This document shows, piece by piece, positions 1 through 7,724 of a stretch of DNA of 64,000 nucleotides. The notes under the pieces are model-generated. The model was not told the DNA's origin and did no database searches. It worked only from the letters and a program-made list of their open reading frames with translations. The first letter of the stretch is position 1. Every line of letters starts with the position of its first letter. The position numbers and the translations under genes were made by a program. This DNA is from an uncultured Bacteroidales bacterium (lineage in GTDB: Bacteria > Bacteroidota > Bacteroidia > Bacteroidales > F082): positions 16,932 through 80,931 of the forward strand of contig ONFO01000012.1 in NCBI GenBank assembly GCA_900317155.1. Reading direction: 5' to 3'.

Positions 1-702
1 CGCATTGGCACCGATGTTCACCTGGAAGAGGTTTTGGATAACGAGGTTGCGGCCGAAGTTGTTGCGGTTGCCGTTGGAGGCACCGTAGATGGCGCACACC
101 GTCATGAAGATGGGCAACATGATGGTGGCTTTCACCGTGGTAGCAGAAATAAAGGCTGACAACACCAAGTTAATGATCAAAAAACTCCAAAGCACACCTT
201 TGGCACTCTTGCCGAACTTGATGACAAAAGCCAAGGCCAGTCGCTTGGCAAACTGCGTCTTGACCAGCATACTCGCTAAAACGAAGGAAAGGATGTTCAG
301 CCACATCACAGGGTGACCGAGTTGATTCAAAGCCTCCTTTTGTGTGGTGACATTACAGAGCACGATACCCAGGATGATGAACAGCGAGGTCAAGTAGTTG
401 GGGATGGCTTCCGTCATCCAAAGGATGAGACCCGCAACGAAGATGGCGAGCATGGCGTAGTTGGTGCGGATGAACTCCTCGAAGCCGATGTCGTTGCAAC
501 GCTTCAAGGCCTTCTCGGTCAGCATCTCGGTGTTCAGGTTATCGATGAAGCCGATGTGGCAGCACCAATAGATGACGACGAAGGCGATGATGGCCAAGGG
601 GCCACCGAGGCGTGCCATCCAAATCTCAAAGTTGGATTTCTGCATCTTGGGCAGTTTCTCCACTTTGTAGTTGTTCATGTCTAGCGGGTCGAATGTGCTC
701 AT
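1..702 (-). CDS. DASS (SLC13) family sodium/anion symporter, partial
   Basis: The reverse strand is open from an ATG at 702 to the window edge, giving 234 codons with the C-terminal part missing. The translation is strongly hydrophobic. Segments include LAIIAFVVIYW, a pair around AMLAIFVAGLILWMTEAIPN, one around WLNILSFVLASML, and an SAFISATTVKATIMLPIF stretch resembling the conserved substrate/sodium region of divalent-anion:sodium symporters. Known members import dicarboxylates, citrate or sulfate across the inner membrane; the substrate here cannot be told. It is the last visible gene of a minus-strand set with two upstream genes (800-1273 and 1280-1924). The 97-nt spacer before it holds a hairpin-forming repeat. 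The start has no clear ribosome binding site; a second ATG lies eight codons downstream. Confidence 0.82.
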   Translation of the reverse strand, partial: MSTFDPLDMNNYKVEKLPKMQKSNFEIWMARLGGPLAIIAFVVIYWCCHIGFIDNLNTEMLTEKALKRCNDIGFEEFIRTNYAMLAIFVAGLILWMTEAIPNYLTSLFIILGIVLCNVTTQKEALNQLGHPVMWLNILSFVLASMLVKTQFAKRLALAFVIKFGKSAKGVLWSFLIINLVLSAFISATTVKATIMLPIFMTVCAIYGASNGNRNNFGRNLVIQNLFQVNIGANA

Positions 703-712
703 GGGGGTGTTT

Positions 713-790
713 TTTTTGACTGCGAGACTGCGAGACGTCGGGACTGCGAGACCAGAAAACGTCCCGAAGTCTCGAAGTCCCGAAGTCTCG
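713..790. repeat. 8-bp-unit repeat forming a hairpin
   Basis: Short units of the type GACTGCGA and GTCCCGAA/GTCTCGAA repeat with 8-bp periodicity. The left array (about 719-752) and right array (about 761-790) are inverted relative to each other, for example CGGGACTGCGAGAC at 739-752 against GTCTCGAAGTCCCG at 769-782. It lies between the CYTH gene and the transporter gene. A related array is at 8811-8878. Confidence 0.75.
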
Positions 791-799
791 CGTCGATGA

Positions 800-1273
800 T
801 TACCAGTTCTTATAAGGATTCTTCATCAACATGGAGTTGAAGTACTTGGGGTCGCCGGTGACCTCTTCGCCGAGCCAAGCGGGCTTGTCGAAGGGCTCGT
901 TCTCGTCGGTGAGCTCGACTTCAGCGACGATGAGGCCGTCGTTGTCGCCATAAAACTCGTCGACTTCCCAGGTGTGCTTGCCGTCGGTGTTCTTGACGAG
1001 ATAGCGGGTCTTGTCGATGACACCAGGCTCACAGATTTCGAGGAGCTGTTGCACCTCGTCGACGGGGATCTCCTTCTCCCACTCGAAGCGGGCGGCGCCC
1101 GAGGCGTTGCCGATGCCCTTGATGGTGATGAAGCCCTTGTCGCCCTTCACACGCACGCGGACGGTGCGCTCGGGCACGCTGCTGAGATAGCCTTGGGTGA
1201 TGCGCGTGGCCTTGAAAGCCTCGGCCTTGAAGTCACCCTTTACCAAAAACTTTTTTTCAATCTCTTGTGCCAT
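800..1273 (-). CDS. CYTH domain protein (inorganic triphosphatase-like)
   Basis: 157 aa. The N-terminus MAQEIEKKFLV carries the EIEKKF signature that defines the CYTH (CyaB-thiamine triphosphatase) fold. Later charged strands fit the tunnel-lining residues of the family: RVRVKGDKGFITIKG near 38-52, RFEWEKEIP near 61-69, KTRYLV near 87-92, TWEVDEFYG near 100-108 and LIVAEVEL near 113-120. Bacterial homologues of this length mostly hydrolyse inorganic tripolyphosphate with Mg or Mn; adenylate cyclase activity is a minority function. It lies 6 nt downstream of 1280-1924, so the two are probably cotranscribed, and upstream of the DASS transporter. The fold is secure; the substrate is inferred from the family. 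Confidence 0.85.
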   Translation of the reverse strand: MAQEIEKKFLVKGDFKAEAFKATRITQGYLSSVPERTVRVRVKGDKGFITIKGIGNASGAARFEWEKEIPVDEVQQLLEICEPGVIDKTRYLVKNTDGKHTWEVDEFYGDNDGLIVAEVELTDENEPFDKPAWLGEEVTGDPKYFNSMLMKNPYKNW

Positions 1274-1279
1274 AGTCGT

Positions 1280-1924
1280 TTATTCGTTTGCAAGCGGCTT
1301 GTCGGACATACCGATGACGCGCTTGATCGCCTGTAAATAGTTGATGTTTTCGACACCCTCAAGGCCACAGTCCTTGATGGTCTTCTTGATGTCCTCGATC
1401 TCGGTCGACTCGGAGTTGATGGTCACCACCTTGGCGCCGTTGATGAGTACCTCACCAAACTCGCAGATGGTGTCGTTGACCATGTAGCCGAAGCGGCGCT
1501 TGTGGACGCGCACGGCAGCCAAGTCGGGGTTGGCCTTCACCATGGCGATAAACTCATCGTAGGTGTAGGTGTCCTTGGTCAGCTTGGGCATTTCCACCAT
1601 GAAAGCGGGGAACACTTCCTTCTCGAGCACCTCGCGGCTGATGGGGAACTCGCCCTTCATCAGAGGATTCCATTGCTCGAGGCCGTCGACGCTCTGCACG
1701 AAGGTCTTGATGTCCATCTTGCCGTCGCGTATCTTGGTGTTGTTGATGTCGTTTTTGCGGGAGATGATATAGATCTCGTCGCTGAGGCGCTCCCAAACTT
1801 TTTCGGGGACGGGCATCGACAGGCGGGCCATGCGTTTGTGGGCCTCACAAAAGCACTGTCCGAAGGAGCGGAACTCAAATCTCGGCTTCGACACTTCGCC
1901 GATTTTCATTTCTTCTTTTGCCAT
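1280..1924 (-). CDS. Uncharacterised protein, possible divergent CYTH-like fold
   Basis: 214 aa, soluble, no signal peptide. I do not recognise a named family. The order of charged patches resembles a CYTH protein: FEFRSF near 16-21, NNTKIRDGKMDIKTFV in the first half, an AVRVHKRRFGYM strand, then TICEFGEVLINGAKVVTINSEST. The last two look like the V-x-K-x-R and E-x-E strands of the CYTH tunnel. The EIEKKF start signature is replaced by RFEFRSFG. It sits directly before a true CYTH gene, which would suit a duplicated and diverged partner. This is inference from motif order only; the protein could be unrelated. It is the first gene of the minus-strand set ending in the anion transporter; I see no clear promoter in the AT-rich spacer upstream. 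Confidence 0.6.
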   Translation of the reverse strand: MAKEEMKIGEVSKPRFEFRSFGQCFCEAHKRMARLSMPVPEKVWERLSDEIYIISRKNDINNTKIRDGKMDIKTFVQSVDGLEQWNPLMKGEFPISREVLEKEVFPAFMVEMPKLTKDTYTYDEFIAMVKANPDLAAVRVHKRRFGYMVNDTICEFGEVLINGAKVVTINSESTEIEDIKKTIKDCGLEGVENINYLQAIKRVIGMSDKPLANE

Positions 1925-1977
1925 AGAGTTATTTAAGATTCAAAATTTAAAGATTCAAAATTCAAAAATTTAAGTTT

Positions 1978-2112
1978 GAGATTCCCCTCCGGGGAATGGA
2001 GAATGATTGACTTGTATAAAAGGCGGCGGCTGGTCTGCCTTTCTGTCGTATTAGCTTTACAAGCCGCCGCTTAATAACTCATGAATAGAACTCCATTCCC
2101 GAAGGGAATCTC
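1978..2112. repeat. MITE-like nested inverted repeat element
   Basis: A 135-bp intergenic segment is bounded by near-identical inverted ends. The left end is 1978-2001 (GAGATTCCC, CTCC, GGGGAATGGAG). The right end is 2091-2112 and its reverse complement reads GAGATTCCC, TTC, GGGAATGGAG. Each end is itself palindromic. Inside, GCGGCGGCT at 2023-2031 pairs with AGCCGCCGC at 2072-2080. No reading frame is supported. It occupies most of the gap between the genes at 1924 and 2124; the remaining AT-rich part (1930-1977) has simple AAATTCAAA-type repetition. Confidence 0.65.
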
Positions 2113-2123
2113 ATTTTCTCACC

Positions 2124-3455
2124 TTATTCCTGCGGGATGTCATCGCCAGTGGCGGGGTTAGCAGCACCAGGAGTGGCTTCGGCCAGCTTCCAGTCGCCGC
2201 CGTCGGGTGTGCGGGCGTAAGATTGAGGAGCCACATCAGAAATAGTCTGACCCCACTCGCCTGTAGAGCCTCTAGTAAAAGTATCTCTTTCAGTACCATC
2301 AGACATGAAGAGCGTTATACGTACAGTCTTCTTTGCTGACAGACCACCATCAAAGAAATATTCAGGACCCAGTTCTGGATGGTCAGCCTGGACATTATTG
2401 CTATAGAGTAACACATAACTATGGGCTGGAATGACCATAGAAGCATCAGCGGTCCATTTGGCTCCTTCAACATAGTCATCCTTCATGATATACATGCCTT
2501 CCAACGACAGGTCAATATTACCCTTGTTGTAGATTTCGATGAACTTGGTGTCGCCATTCAGTTCATTGAGGACAAGGTTGGTGTAGTCGGGTTCTTCTGG
2601 AGTCGGAGGCTCGGGAGTGACGCCGCCTTCGAGACCGAGAAGAGCAACTGTGCCGTCAACATTGACAGCACCCGGAGTGGCATCACCATAGTACCATTTG
2701 CCATCGGCATTACGGCTGTAGGAAGCAGGAGCCGGGATGTAAGCTGGGTTGTTGGCTTCGATGTTGGTCAGATTGAAGTCATCGATAGAGACACCAGCAG
2801 GGGTGAAGAGCTGTATGCGGACATTCTTCTTGGCGGAGAGGCCGCTGTGGAAAGTAAGGCTCTCAGGATAGCCGGCTTGAGCAGCACCCTCTATGGTAAC
2901 ATCTTCGCTGTAAAGCAGCACATAACCACCAGCATCGATTTTCACCGTGTTGTCGGCCAACCAGTTTTGGGCACCATCCTTCTCGATGTAAACGCCATTC
3001 AAGTTGATGGCATCGGCACCAGCATTGTAGATTTCGATGAACTTGTCGTTGCCGTTGAGTTCGTTGAGGCGGAGCACTCTGTAGTCGACAGCGACTGCAC
3101 CCACGGTATATTCCATAACGGGAGAAGCAGCCGTAACCTCATTATTATCGGCTTCAACATAGAAACTGACCTTCGTTCCGTCGGCAAAGGCGGGGATAAC
3201 AGCTTTATAGAGGTTATCGGTACCTTCAGTCATTGCCAATGCCAAGCTTTCACCGTCGATAGTATAAACCACTTTTGCTTCGAGGATTTTTTGGAAACTG
3301 GTAATCGTAGCCATCACCGTGACTTCATCATTTTCTTGGACAGCGGTAGGATTGTAAGTAACATTAGAAATGGTGATGCCCGGATATTGTTTATCCTTGA
3401 CACAAGAAGCAAGACCCATCAAAAGGGCCAAAGCCACAAACATTATCTTTTTCAT
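2124..3455 (-). CDS. Lipoprotein with two lamin-tail (LTD) domains
   Basis: 443 aa. The N-terminus MKKIMFVALALLMGLASC is a lipoprotein signal with lipobox at Cys18. An Ig-like or bacterial surface domain follows (about 28-120). Then come two copies of a lamin-tail-type module: one starts at LRLNELNGNDKFIEIYN and contains NLNGVYIEKDG, the other starts at LVLNELNGDTKFIEIYN and contains SLEGMYIMKDD. Each module ends in a YSRNADGKWYYGDATPGAVN or YARTPDGGDWKLAEATPGAAN-like strand. LTDs in bacteria occur on secreted and surface proteins and are thought to be binding modules. The gene is 38 nt downstream of the porin gene on the same strand with no visible promoter of its own, so it is probably cotranscribed. 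The role is unknown. Confidence 0.82.
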   Translation of the reverse strand: MKKIMFVALALLMGLASCVKDKQYPGITISNVTYNPTAVQENDEVTVMATITSFQKILEAKVVYTIDGESLALAMTEGTDNLYKAVIPAFADGTKVSFYVEADNNEVTAASPVMEYTVGAVAVDYRVLRLNELNGNDKFIEIYNAGADAINLNGVYIEKDGAQNWLADNTVKIDAGGYVLLYSEDVTIEGAAQAGYPESLTFHSGLSAKKNVRIQLFTPAGVSIDDFNLTNIEANNPAYIPAPASYSRNADGKWYYGDATPGAVNVDGTVALLGLEGGVTPEPPTPEEPDYTNLVLNELNGDTKFIEIYNKGNIDLSLEGMYIMKDDYVEGAKWTADASMVIPAHSYVLLYSNNVQADHPELGPEYFFDGGLSAKKTVRITLFMSDGTERDTFTRGSTGEWGQTISDVAPQSYARTPDGGDWKLAEATPGAANPATGDDIPQE

Positions 3456-3493
3456 ATTATTCTCAATTTTAAAAAGTTAGACAATAGATTGGT

Positions 3494-4882
3494 TTAGAAA
3501 GCGACTTGGAAACGGGCCAGCAGCATGTGGTAGTTCACACCAGCCTTGCCATCGGCGGCGGTGACTTGTGTGAAGTCCTTGGTGGGTTTGCCAGCGGCAT
3601 CGAGGCCGACATAGAGCTTGCCCTTGCCATTGGCATAACGGTCGTTGTTGACGTATTGGTAGTTGAGACCAATCTTCACGTTCTTGGAGAAGTAGAAGTT
3701 GAGACCAGCACCGTAGAGTTCAGCGGAACCACCGTAAATGGCTTGCTCGCCACGGCCATCGTAGTCGTTCATGTCGAGGAACTCATATTTGCCAACGAGT
3801 TCGATGTCGCCCCAGCTGCGACCAGCGCGGACGCGGTTGAACTTGGCACCATCGGAGTCGTAGCTCTGCTTGCCACCGAGGAGGAGGCAGGCACCTTCGA
3901 CATACCAACCTTGGAAGTGATATGGCTTGTCGATGCCGACTTCAGGCTTCATGTATGTCCAATCCGATACCCAGGCACCTTCGAGGCGCAGACCATTGTA
4001 GTGACCGGCGAGTTCGGCAGTGGCGATGAGGTTGTGGTCGGTGTTCTTGATATCATCGGTGTCGATGTATTTCTTACGGCTGATGTTGGTGGTATTGCGG
4101 CAGCTGAAACGGGTACCGCTGTAAACGCCCATCTCATCGGACGTCTTGGGAGCGTCGTACATGACTGCACCACCGACATGGATGCCGAGATCAGGTTCGT
4201 TGATGGGACGCACCACAACCTTACCGACGTAGGAAAGGCCTTCGTCCATGCCATAGTCCTTGTTGTTGGCTTCCACATAGTCGCGGGTCTCCTGGCCTTC
4301 GATCTCTTGGAAGAGCACGCTGGCGCTACCGAAGAAATACTTGTTGGTGTATTTGGCAAAGACACCGAGGTGACGGCTAGGAGCAAAGGCGTTGATCACC
4401 ATCGGGCGCTCCATGAACATGAGGTAACGCGAAGAAGTGTTGCGCGACATGGTGAAGTCGGGCTTCATGCTACCGACAGTGAACTGCCAGTTCTTCAAGC
4501 CGTTGTAGCGAACCACAGCGTCTTTCAGCTCGAAGGAGCCGTTAGCGAGTTCCATGTCGATCTCACCATACCATTCAGGGGTGATTTGAGCCTTGGCAGC
4601 AAAGCGTGCGCGACGAATGCTGGCGCCTGAGCCAATCGGGTCGGCCCATTCCTGGGCGCCGAAATAGTGACCAAAATCGACCTGCACTCTGGCATCGAAC
4701 CAGAATTTGTAGTCTTTGTCTTTTGACTCGAACACCAAGATGCCGTCGCGACTCGAAGTCTGCAACGACTTGACGTTCACCTTGTTGCCATACTGGTCGA
4801 CGGCTTGCGCCTTGTCTTCAGTCTGTGCAAAGGCCATTGAGCCCAACAAGAGGGCGGCCATCATTAATACAGTCTTTTTCAT
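3494..4882 (-). CDS. OprO/OprP-type (phosphate-selective) porin
   Basis: About 462 aa. MKKTVLMMAALLLGSMAFAQ is a clean signal peptide, so I place the start at 4882; an in-frame ATG at 4894 would add four residues. The mature part matches the porin O and P family: FWFDARVQVDFGHYFG, then SIRRARFAAKAQITPEWYGEIDMELANG, YNGLKNWQFTVGSMKPDF and a MERPMVINAFAPSRHLGV region. The C-terminus MLLARFQVAF ends in the Phe typical of BAM-assembled barrels. In Pseudomonas such porins take up phosphate or polyphosphate; in Bacteroidota most members are uncharacterised. A minus-strand TAATTTTG element at 4930-4937 gives a leader of about 40 nt. The lamin-tail lipoprotein follows. Confidence 0.85.
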   Translation of the reverse strand: MKKTVLMMAALLLGSMAFAQTEDKAQAVDQYGNKVNVKSLQTSSRDGILVFESKDKDYKFWFDARVQVDFGHYFGAQEWADPIGSGASIRRARFAAKAQITPEWYGEIDMELANGSFELKDAVVRYNGLKNWQFTVGSMKPDFTMSRNTSSRYLMFMERPMVINAFAPSRHLGVFAKYTNKYFFGSASVLFQEIEGQETRDYVEANNKDYGMDEGLSYVGKVVVRPINEPDLGIHVGGAVMYDAPKTSDEMGVYSGTRFSCRNTTNISRKKYIDTDDIKNTDHNLIATAELAGHYNGLRLEGAWVSDWTYMKPEVGIDKPYHFQGWYVEGACLLLGGKQSYDSDGAKFNRVRAGRSWGDIELVGKYEFLDMNDYDGRGEQAIYGGSAELYGAGLNFYFSKNVKIGLNYQYVNNDRYANGKGKLYVGLDAAGKPTKDFTQVTAADGKAGVNYHMLLARFQVAF

Positions 4883-4929
4883 AGTGTGAAACATTTTAGT
4901 TAAACTTAATTTGAGATAGTTACAAACAG

Positions 4930-4937
4930 CAAAATTA
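4930..4937 (-). promoter_or_regulatory. -7 promoter element of the porin gene
   Basis: TAATTTTG on the minus strand (plus strand caaaatta), about 45 nt before the porin start. It matches the Bacteroidota -7 consensus TAnnTTTG. Confidence 0.6.
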
Positions 4938-5039
4938 GAAAAAAAAACAATGCTTCGACAAGCTCATCAAACAATGCAAGAAAAAAAATCGCCATTGTTT
5001 CGTTTTCCTTTTCTCAACATGTCTTTTCGCAAAAATGCC

Positions 5040-5047
5040 TACCTTTG
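5040..5047 (+). promoter_or_regulatory. -7 element directly before the first TPR-HTH gene
   Basis: TACCTTTG followed by CAGGC and the ATG at 5053. Only 5 nt separate the element from the start codon, so transcription would begin at or next to the A of ATG. This implies a leaderless message. Confidence 0.65.
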
Positions 5048-5052
5048 CAGGC

Positions 5053-6741
5053 ATGAAATGGGTTCGTTCCATAGCGTTTTTGATGTTGTTGGCGGCCTTT
5101 GCCGCATGTGGCGACAATTCCGCCACGGTAGAGACGCAAAATTTTGCGTCTCTACAAACACGACAATTGCAGGCCATCGACAGCCTGATGTGGCAGCAGC
5201 CAGATAGCGCCTTGGCGCAAATCATTGATTATATGGATTGTACAGACGGTGCATGCACCGTCTCTACCGCGCACTATGCCCATCTCCTTTTGGCCGAATT
5301 GCTCTATAAAAACGATTATGAACAAACCAACCGCGCCGAATTGCTGCGGGCGGTGGCATATTACGATTCGTTGTGCGCCGAAAATGACGACATCGCGTTT
5401 TTGGATGCCCGTGCACATTACATGAATGGTGTGGGATTTTACGAGCGCGACAGTGTGGTGGCGGCCTGCGCCGAATACCTAAAAGCCTTGGAAGTGATGG
5501 AAAGCCATTTCGATGAAAAGGAATTGATTGGACATAAGGCGAGGTTTATGGCGATGGTCTATTCACATTTAACAAGTTTGTTTTCAGATCTCTATCTTCA
5601 AGAGCAATGTATTTTTTTCGCGAAAGCTGCATTAAAACACTACAGCAAATATGGTGCTCCATCATGGCATCCCTCATGGATATTGACAGAAATTGGGATA
5701 CAACATGAGATATTAGAAAATCTTGATAGTGCAGAATACTATTTTCAAAAAGCAACTGAAACTTTGAACGACACGAATTGTCTCTCGTACAGGGATATTG
5801 CCAGTCTTTGCACATATCTTTCATACAGAAAAGACCATAATCCACAACTTGCATTAGAAAGAATGTATGGAATACTTGCTCAAGCAGAGAACGACAAGGA
5901 ATATTATTCAAGAAGTTCAACAATTGGAGAAATCTTCTATCTTGAAAAACAATATGATTCAGCATGGGTGTATCTGTGCCGAATTTATGAGAATTCGCAA
6001 TTTGATGATATTAAAAAGCAAGCAGCGGAAAGGTTGTTGGAAATCTGCAAGACCCAAGGTCGTGATTCCGAAATTCTTGAATATGCCAATTATTTAGCAC
6101 CCTATGCCAATCAATTGGAGAATCATAGCGCCATGAGATCACAGCTAATAGAATTGTACAATACCTTTCGACAGAAAGCACTTGAACGTCAGTATCAGCA
6201 AATCATCATCAAGAACTCACGACGAACCGTAGCATTGTTATTTGGACTACTTATTTTTATGGTTGCCATTGTTGTCTTATTCCATCATAAAGATAAGCGG
6301 AGTTTGAGACAACTTAAATCTGAAAGTCTTGGAGAAGTGCAAAACCATTTTGGGGAAAACAGTCTTGAACATTTTTTGGCAGAGCCTCTTTGCCAAGAAA
6401 TCCTTCATTCCATCGTAGACAAAAACATCAAGCGGTCGGCCACGCCCGCCGATTATCCCGAACTTGTGCTCAACGAAAGCCAGCTCCAACAATTGGCTTT
6501 GGTCGTCAACCGCTATTTTGGCTCATTCGAAAGTCAGCTTGAGCAGCGAGGTTTAAAGTCCAATCCCGTTTTGGTCAATCTCTGCCATCTCTATCTGCTC
6601 GGCATGGATGAAAAACAAACCGCCATCCTCCTCAATAGGGATTATTCATCCATCAAACGGTATGAAAAGAAACTGAAAAACGCATTCGAAACCCAAGAAA
6701 ACATGGTTTCATTTTTGAGAAACCACGTTTCAAGTATCTGA
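5053..6741 (+). CDS. Lipoprotein-TPR-TM-HTH regulator, paralogue 1
   Basis: 562 aa from the ATG at 5053. That start gives MKWVRSIAFLMLLAAFAAC, a lipobox with Cys19; an upstream ATG at 5035 lies in the promoter. The protein has a long helical tetratricopeptide-like region (about 35-380), one transmembrane helix (TVALLFGLLIFMVAIVVLF, about 391-412) and a C-terminal domain. The C-terminal domain contains LCHLYLLGMDEKQTAILLNR and YSSIKRYEKKLK (about 511-546), which looks like a LuxR/sigma-4-type helix-turn-helix. Predicted topology is a periplasmic TPR sensor and a cytoplasmic DNA-binding end. It is strongly similar throughout to 9707-11407 and more distantly to 61434-63845. Two 28-bp palindromes lie inside the reading frame near the N-terminus. 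Immediately downstream is a promoter with TGCAAC repeats. A role as direct activator of the following genes is inferred. Confidence 0.8.
   Translation: MKWVRSIAFLMLLAAFAACGDNSATVETQNFASLQTRQLQAIDSLMWQQPDSALAQIIDYMDCTDGACTVSTAHYAHLLLAELLYKNDYEQTNRAELLRAVAYYDSLCAENDDIAFLDARAHYMNGVGFYERDSVVAACAEYLKALEVMESHFDEKELIGHKARFMAMVYSHLTSLFSDLYLQEQCIFFAKAALKHYSKYGAPSWHPSWILTEIGIQHEILENLDSAEYYFQKATETLNDTNCLSYRDIASLCTYLSYRKDHNPQLALERMYGILAQAENDKEYYSRSSTIGEIFYLEKQYDSAWVYLCRIYENSQFDDIKKQAAERLLEICKTQGRDSEILEYANYLAPYANQLENHSAMRSQLIELYNTFRQKALERQYQQIIIKNSRRTVALLFGLLIFMVAIVVLFHHKDKRSLRQLKSESLGEVQNHFGENSLEHFLAEPLCQEILHSIVDKNIKRSATPADYPELVLNESQLQQLALVVNRYFGSFESQLEQRGLKSNPVLVNLCHLYLLGMDEKQTAILLNRDYSSIKRYEKKLKNAFETQENMVSFLRNHVSSI
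5128..5155. repeat. 28-bp perfect palindrome inside a gene
   Basis: Arms GTAGAGACGCAAAA and TTTTGCGTCTCTAC are perfectly self-complementary. The repeat is read in frame as part of VETQNFASLQT, just after the lipobox of the first TPR-HTH protein. From memory, similar GTAGAGACG palindromes are scattered in other bacterial genomes. Confidence 0.9.
5240..5267. repeat. Second 28-bp palindrome of the same family
   Basis: Arms GTACAGACGGTGCA and TGCACCGTCTCTAC; one mismatch from perfect. It shares the outer GTAGAGACG/CGTCTCTAC with the copy at 5128 but has a different centre. It is read in frame as CTDGACTVST. The two paralogues have unrelated sequence at this point. Confidence 0.88.
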
Positions 6742-6760
6742 TAATCTATCTTTTACATCC

Positions 6761-6817
6761 TGCAACTTTTTGCAACTATTCTTTTTGACATTTTTCGGTT
6801 TTTTCGTTATACTTTTG
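6761..6817 (+). promoter_or_regulatory. Putative activator-dependent promoter of the DUF3244 operon
   Basis: Direct repeat TGCAACTTTTTGCAAC at 6761-6776, 6 nt, TTTTG (-33-like) at 6783-6787, 22 nt, TACTTTTG (-7) at 6810-6817, then a leader of about 25 nt to the ATG at 6847. The same elements with exactly the same spacings occur at 11427-11483, also right after a TPR-HTH gene. The repeat lies where a class II activator would bind. Confidence 0.75.
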
Positions 6818-6846
6818 TAGCAACAAAATCAAATAACGTTACAACT

Positions 6847-7224
6847 ATGAAGTATTTAAAAAACCGTCTCATCGTATTGATGCTTATGTTAATGATTCCC
6901 AATGCATGGACTTTGGCTGATAATTGTTATCTATCAGACAATCACCATCCCATTCAAATTAAGGCTTCACATGTTCAAGGAGTCCCAAAAGGCTTCACCA
7001 TCCAAGCCTCTATCAACGGTCATACGCTTACTGTTGCTTTCTCCCAAAACATTGGACAAGTTGAAGTTGAAATCACAACGGTAACTGGCAGCACGGTGGA
7101 TTGCCTTTCTATCCTCACACCCAATGGTCTGCAAAGCTACATTCCTAACACGGGAGACTACATTGTCACTTTCACCCTTTCCAATGGGGATGAGTATTAC
7201 GGAGAATTTACGGTCAGCGATTAA
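6847..7224 (+). CDS. DUF3244-like secreted small protein
   Basis: 125 aa with a signal peptide (MKYLKNRLIVLMLMLMIPNAWTLA, cleaved about residue 24). The mature part is one small beta-sandwich-like domain: ASINGHTLTVAFSQNIGQVE, VEITTVTGSTVDCLS, then YIPNTGDYIVTFTLSNGDEYYGEFTVSD. The last strand is typical of DUF3244, a Bacteroidota-specific exported family of unknown function. It is the first gene after the TGCAAC promoter; the LytTR gene follows after 2 nt. I infer periplasmic or surface location. Confidence 0.75.
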   Translation: MKYLKNRLIVLMLMLMIPNAWTLADNCYLSDNHHPIQIKASHVQGVPKGFTIQASINGHTLTVAFSQNIGQVEVEITTVTGSTVDCLSILTPNGLQSYIPNTGDYIVTFTLSNGDEYYGEFTVSD

Positions 7225-7226
7225 GC

Positions 7227-7661
7227 ATGGATCCTTTTGACGGACGGATTATCATCAGTGAGACCAAAGGCTTCAAGCAAGTGGAAGTGGCAAGCCTCTC
7301 GCATATCATCTGCGAAGACTACCTTTGCACACTATACATTACTAACGAAGAATCGGTAACCTGCGGCAAAAGCCTACGCTATTTCGAACAAGTCTTGCAG
7401 CCTTATCCCTTTGTCCGCATCCACCACAACGCCATCGTGAACCTCAGTCAGGTAGCTAAAGTTCACTTCAATGGCAGGCAACGCCATGTCGTCATGCACG
7501 ACGGCACGGCGTTGCCCATTTCCGTGCGCAAATGGCCCCGCTTCCGAGACATATTTCGCTCTCATACACTTGCCACCAAAAACGACACACTTACAGCTGA
7601 AAGCGGCACACCTACAAGAAAAACCAACACGCACCAAAACCAAGGATATGGTTTACTGTAA
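7227..7661 (+). CDS. Stand-alone LytTR DNA-binding protein
   Basis: 144 aa with no receiver domain. The region from about residue 10 to 110 is a LytTR domain: IIISETKGFKQVEVASLSHI, CEDYLCTLYI, SVTCGKSLRYFEQVL, then FVRIHHNAIVNLSQVAKVHF and RHVVMHDGTALPISVRKWPRF. LytTR domains bind DNA through beta strands and usually work as response regulators; single-domain forms are common in Bacteroidota. The C-terminal 30 residues are polar and probably disordered. It starts 2 nt after the DUF3244 gene, so the two are translationally close. Its target could be its own operon or the promoter at its 3' end (7659-7666). Confidence 0.88.
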   Translation: MDPFDGRIIISETKGFKQVEVASLSHIICEDYLCTLYITNEESVTCGKSLRYFEQVLQPYPFVRIHHNAIVNLSQVAKVHFNGRQRHVVMHDGTALPISVRKWPRFRDIFRSHTLATKNDTLTAESGTPTRKTNTHQNQGYGLL

Positions 7662-7666
7662 TTTTG
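7659..7666 (+). promoter_or_regulatory. -7 element overlapping the LytTR stop codon
   Basis: TAATTTTG begins at the TAA stop of the LytTR gene and lies 58 nt before the ATG at 7725. It would allow separate transcription of the downstream lipoprotein gene. Confidence 0.55.
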
Positions 7667-7724
7667 CAGCATCTCTAACGATAGAACAAAAGTAACAACA
7701 AAACAAACATCAAAATCAAACACA

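Noticed and set aside
4949-4965. CTTCGACAAGCTCA near the porin promoter, similar to the core of the 28-bp repeat
   Set aside because: Only about 14 bp match and the arms are missing, so I do not count it as a fourth copy.
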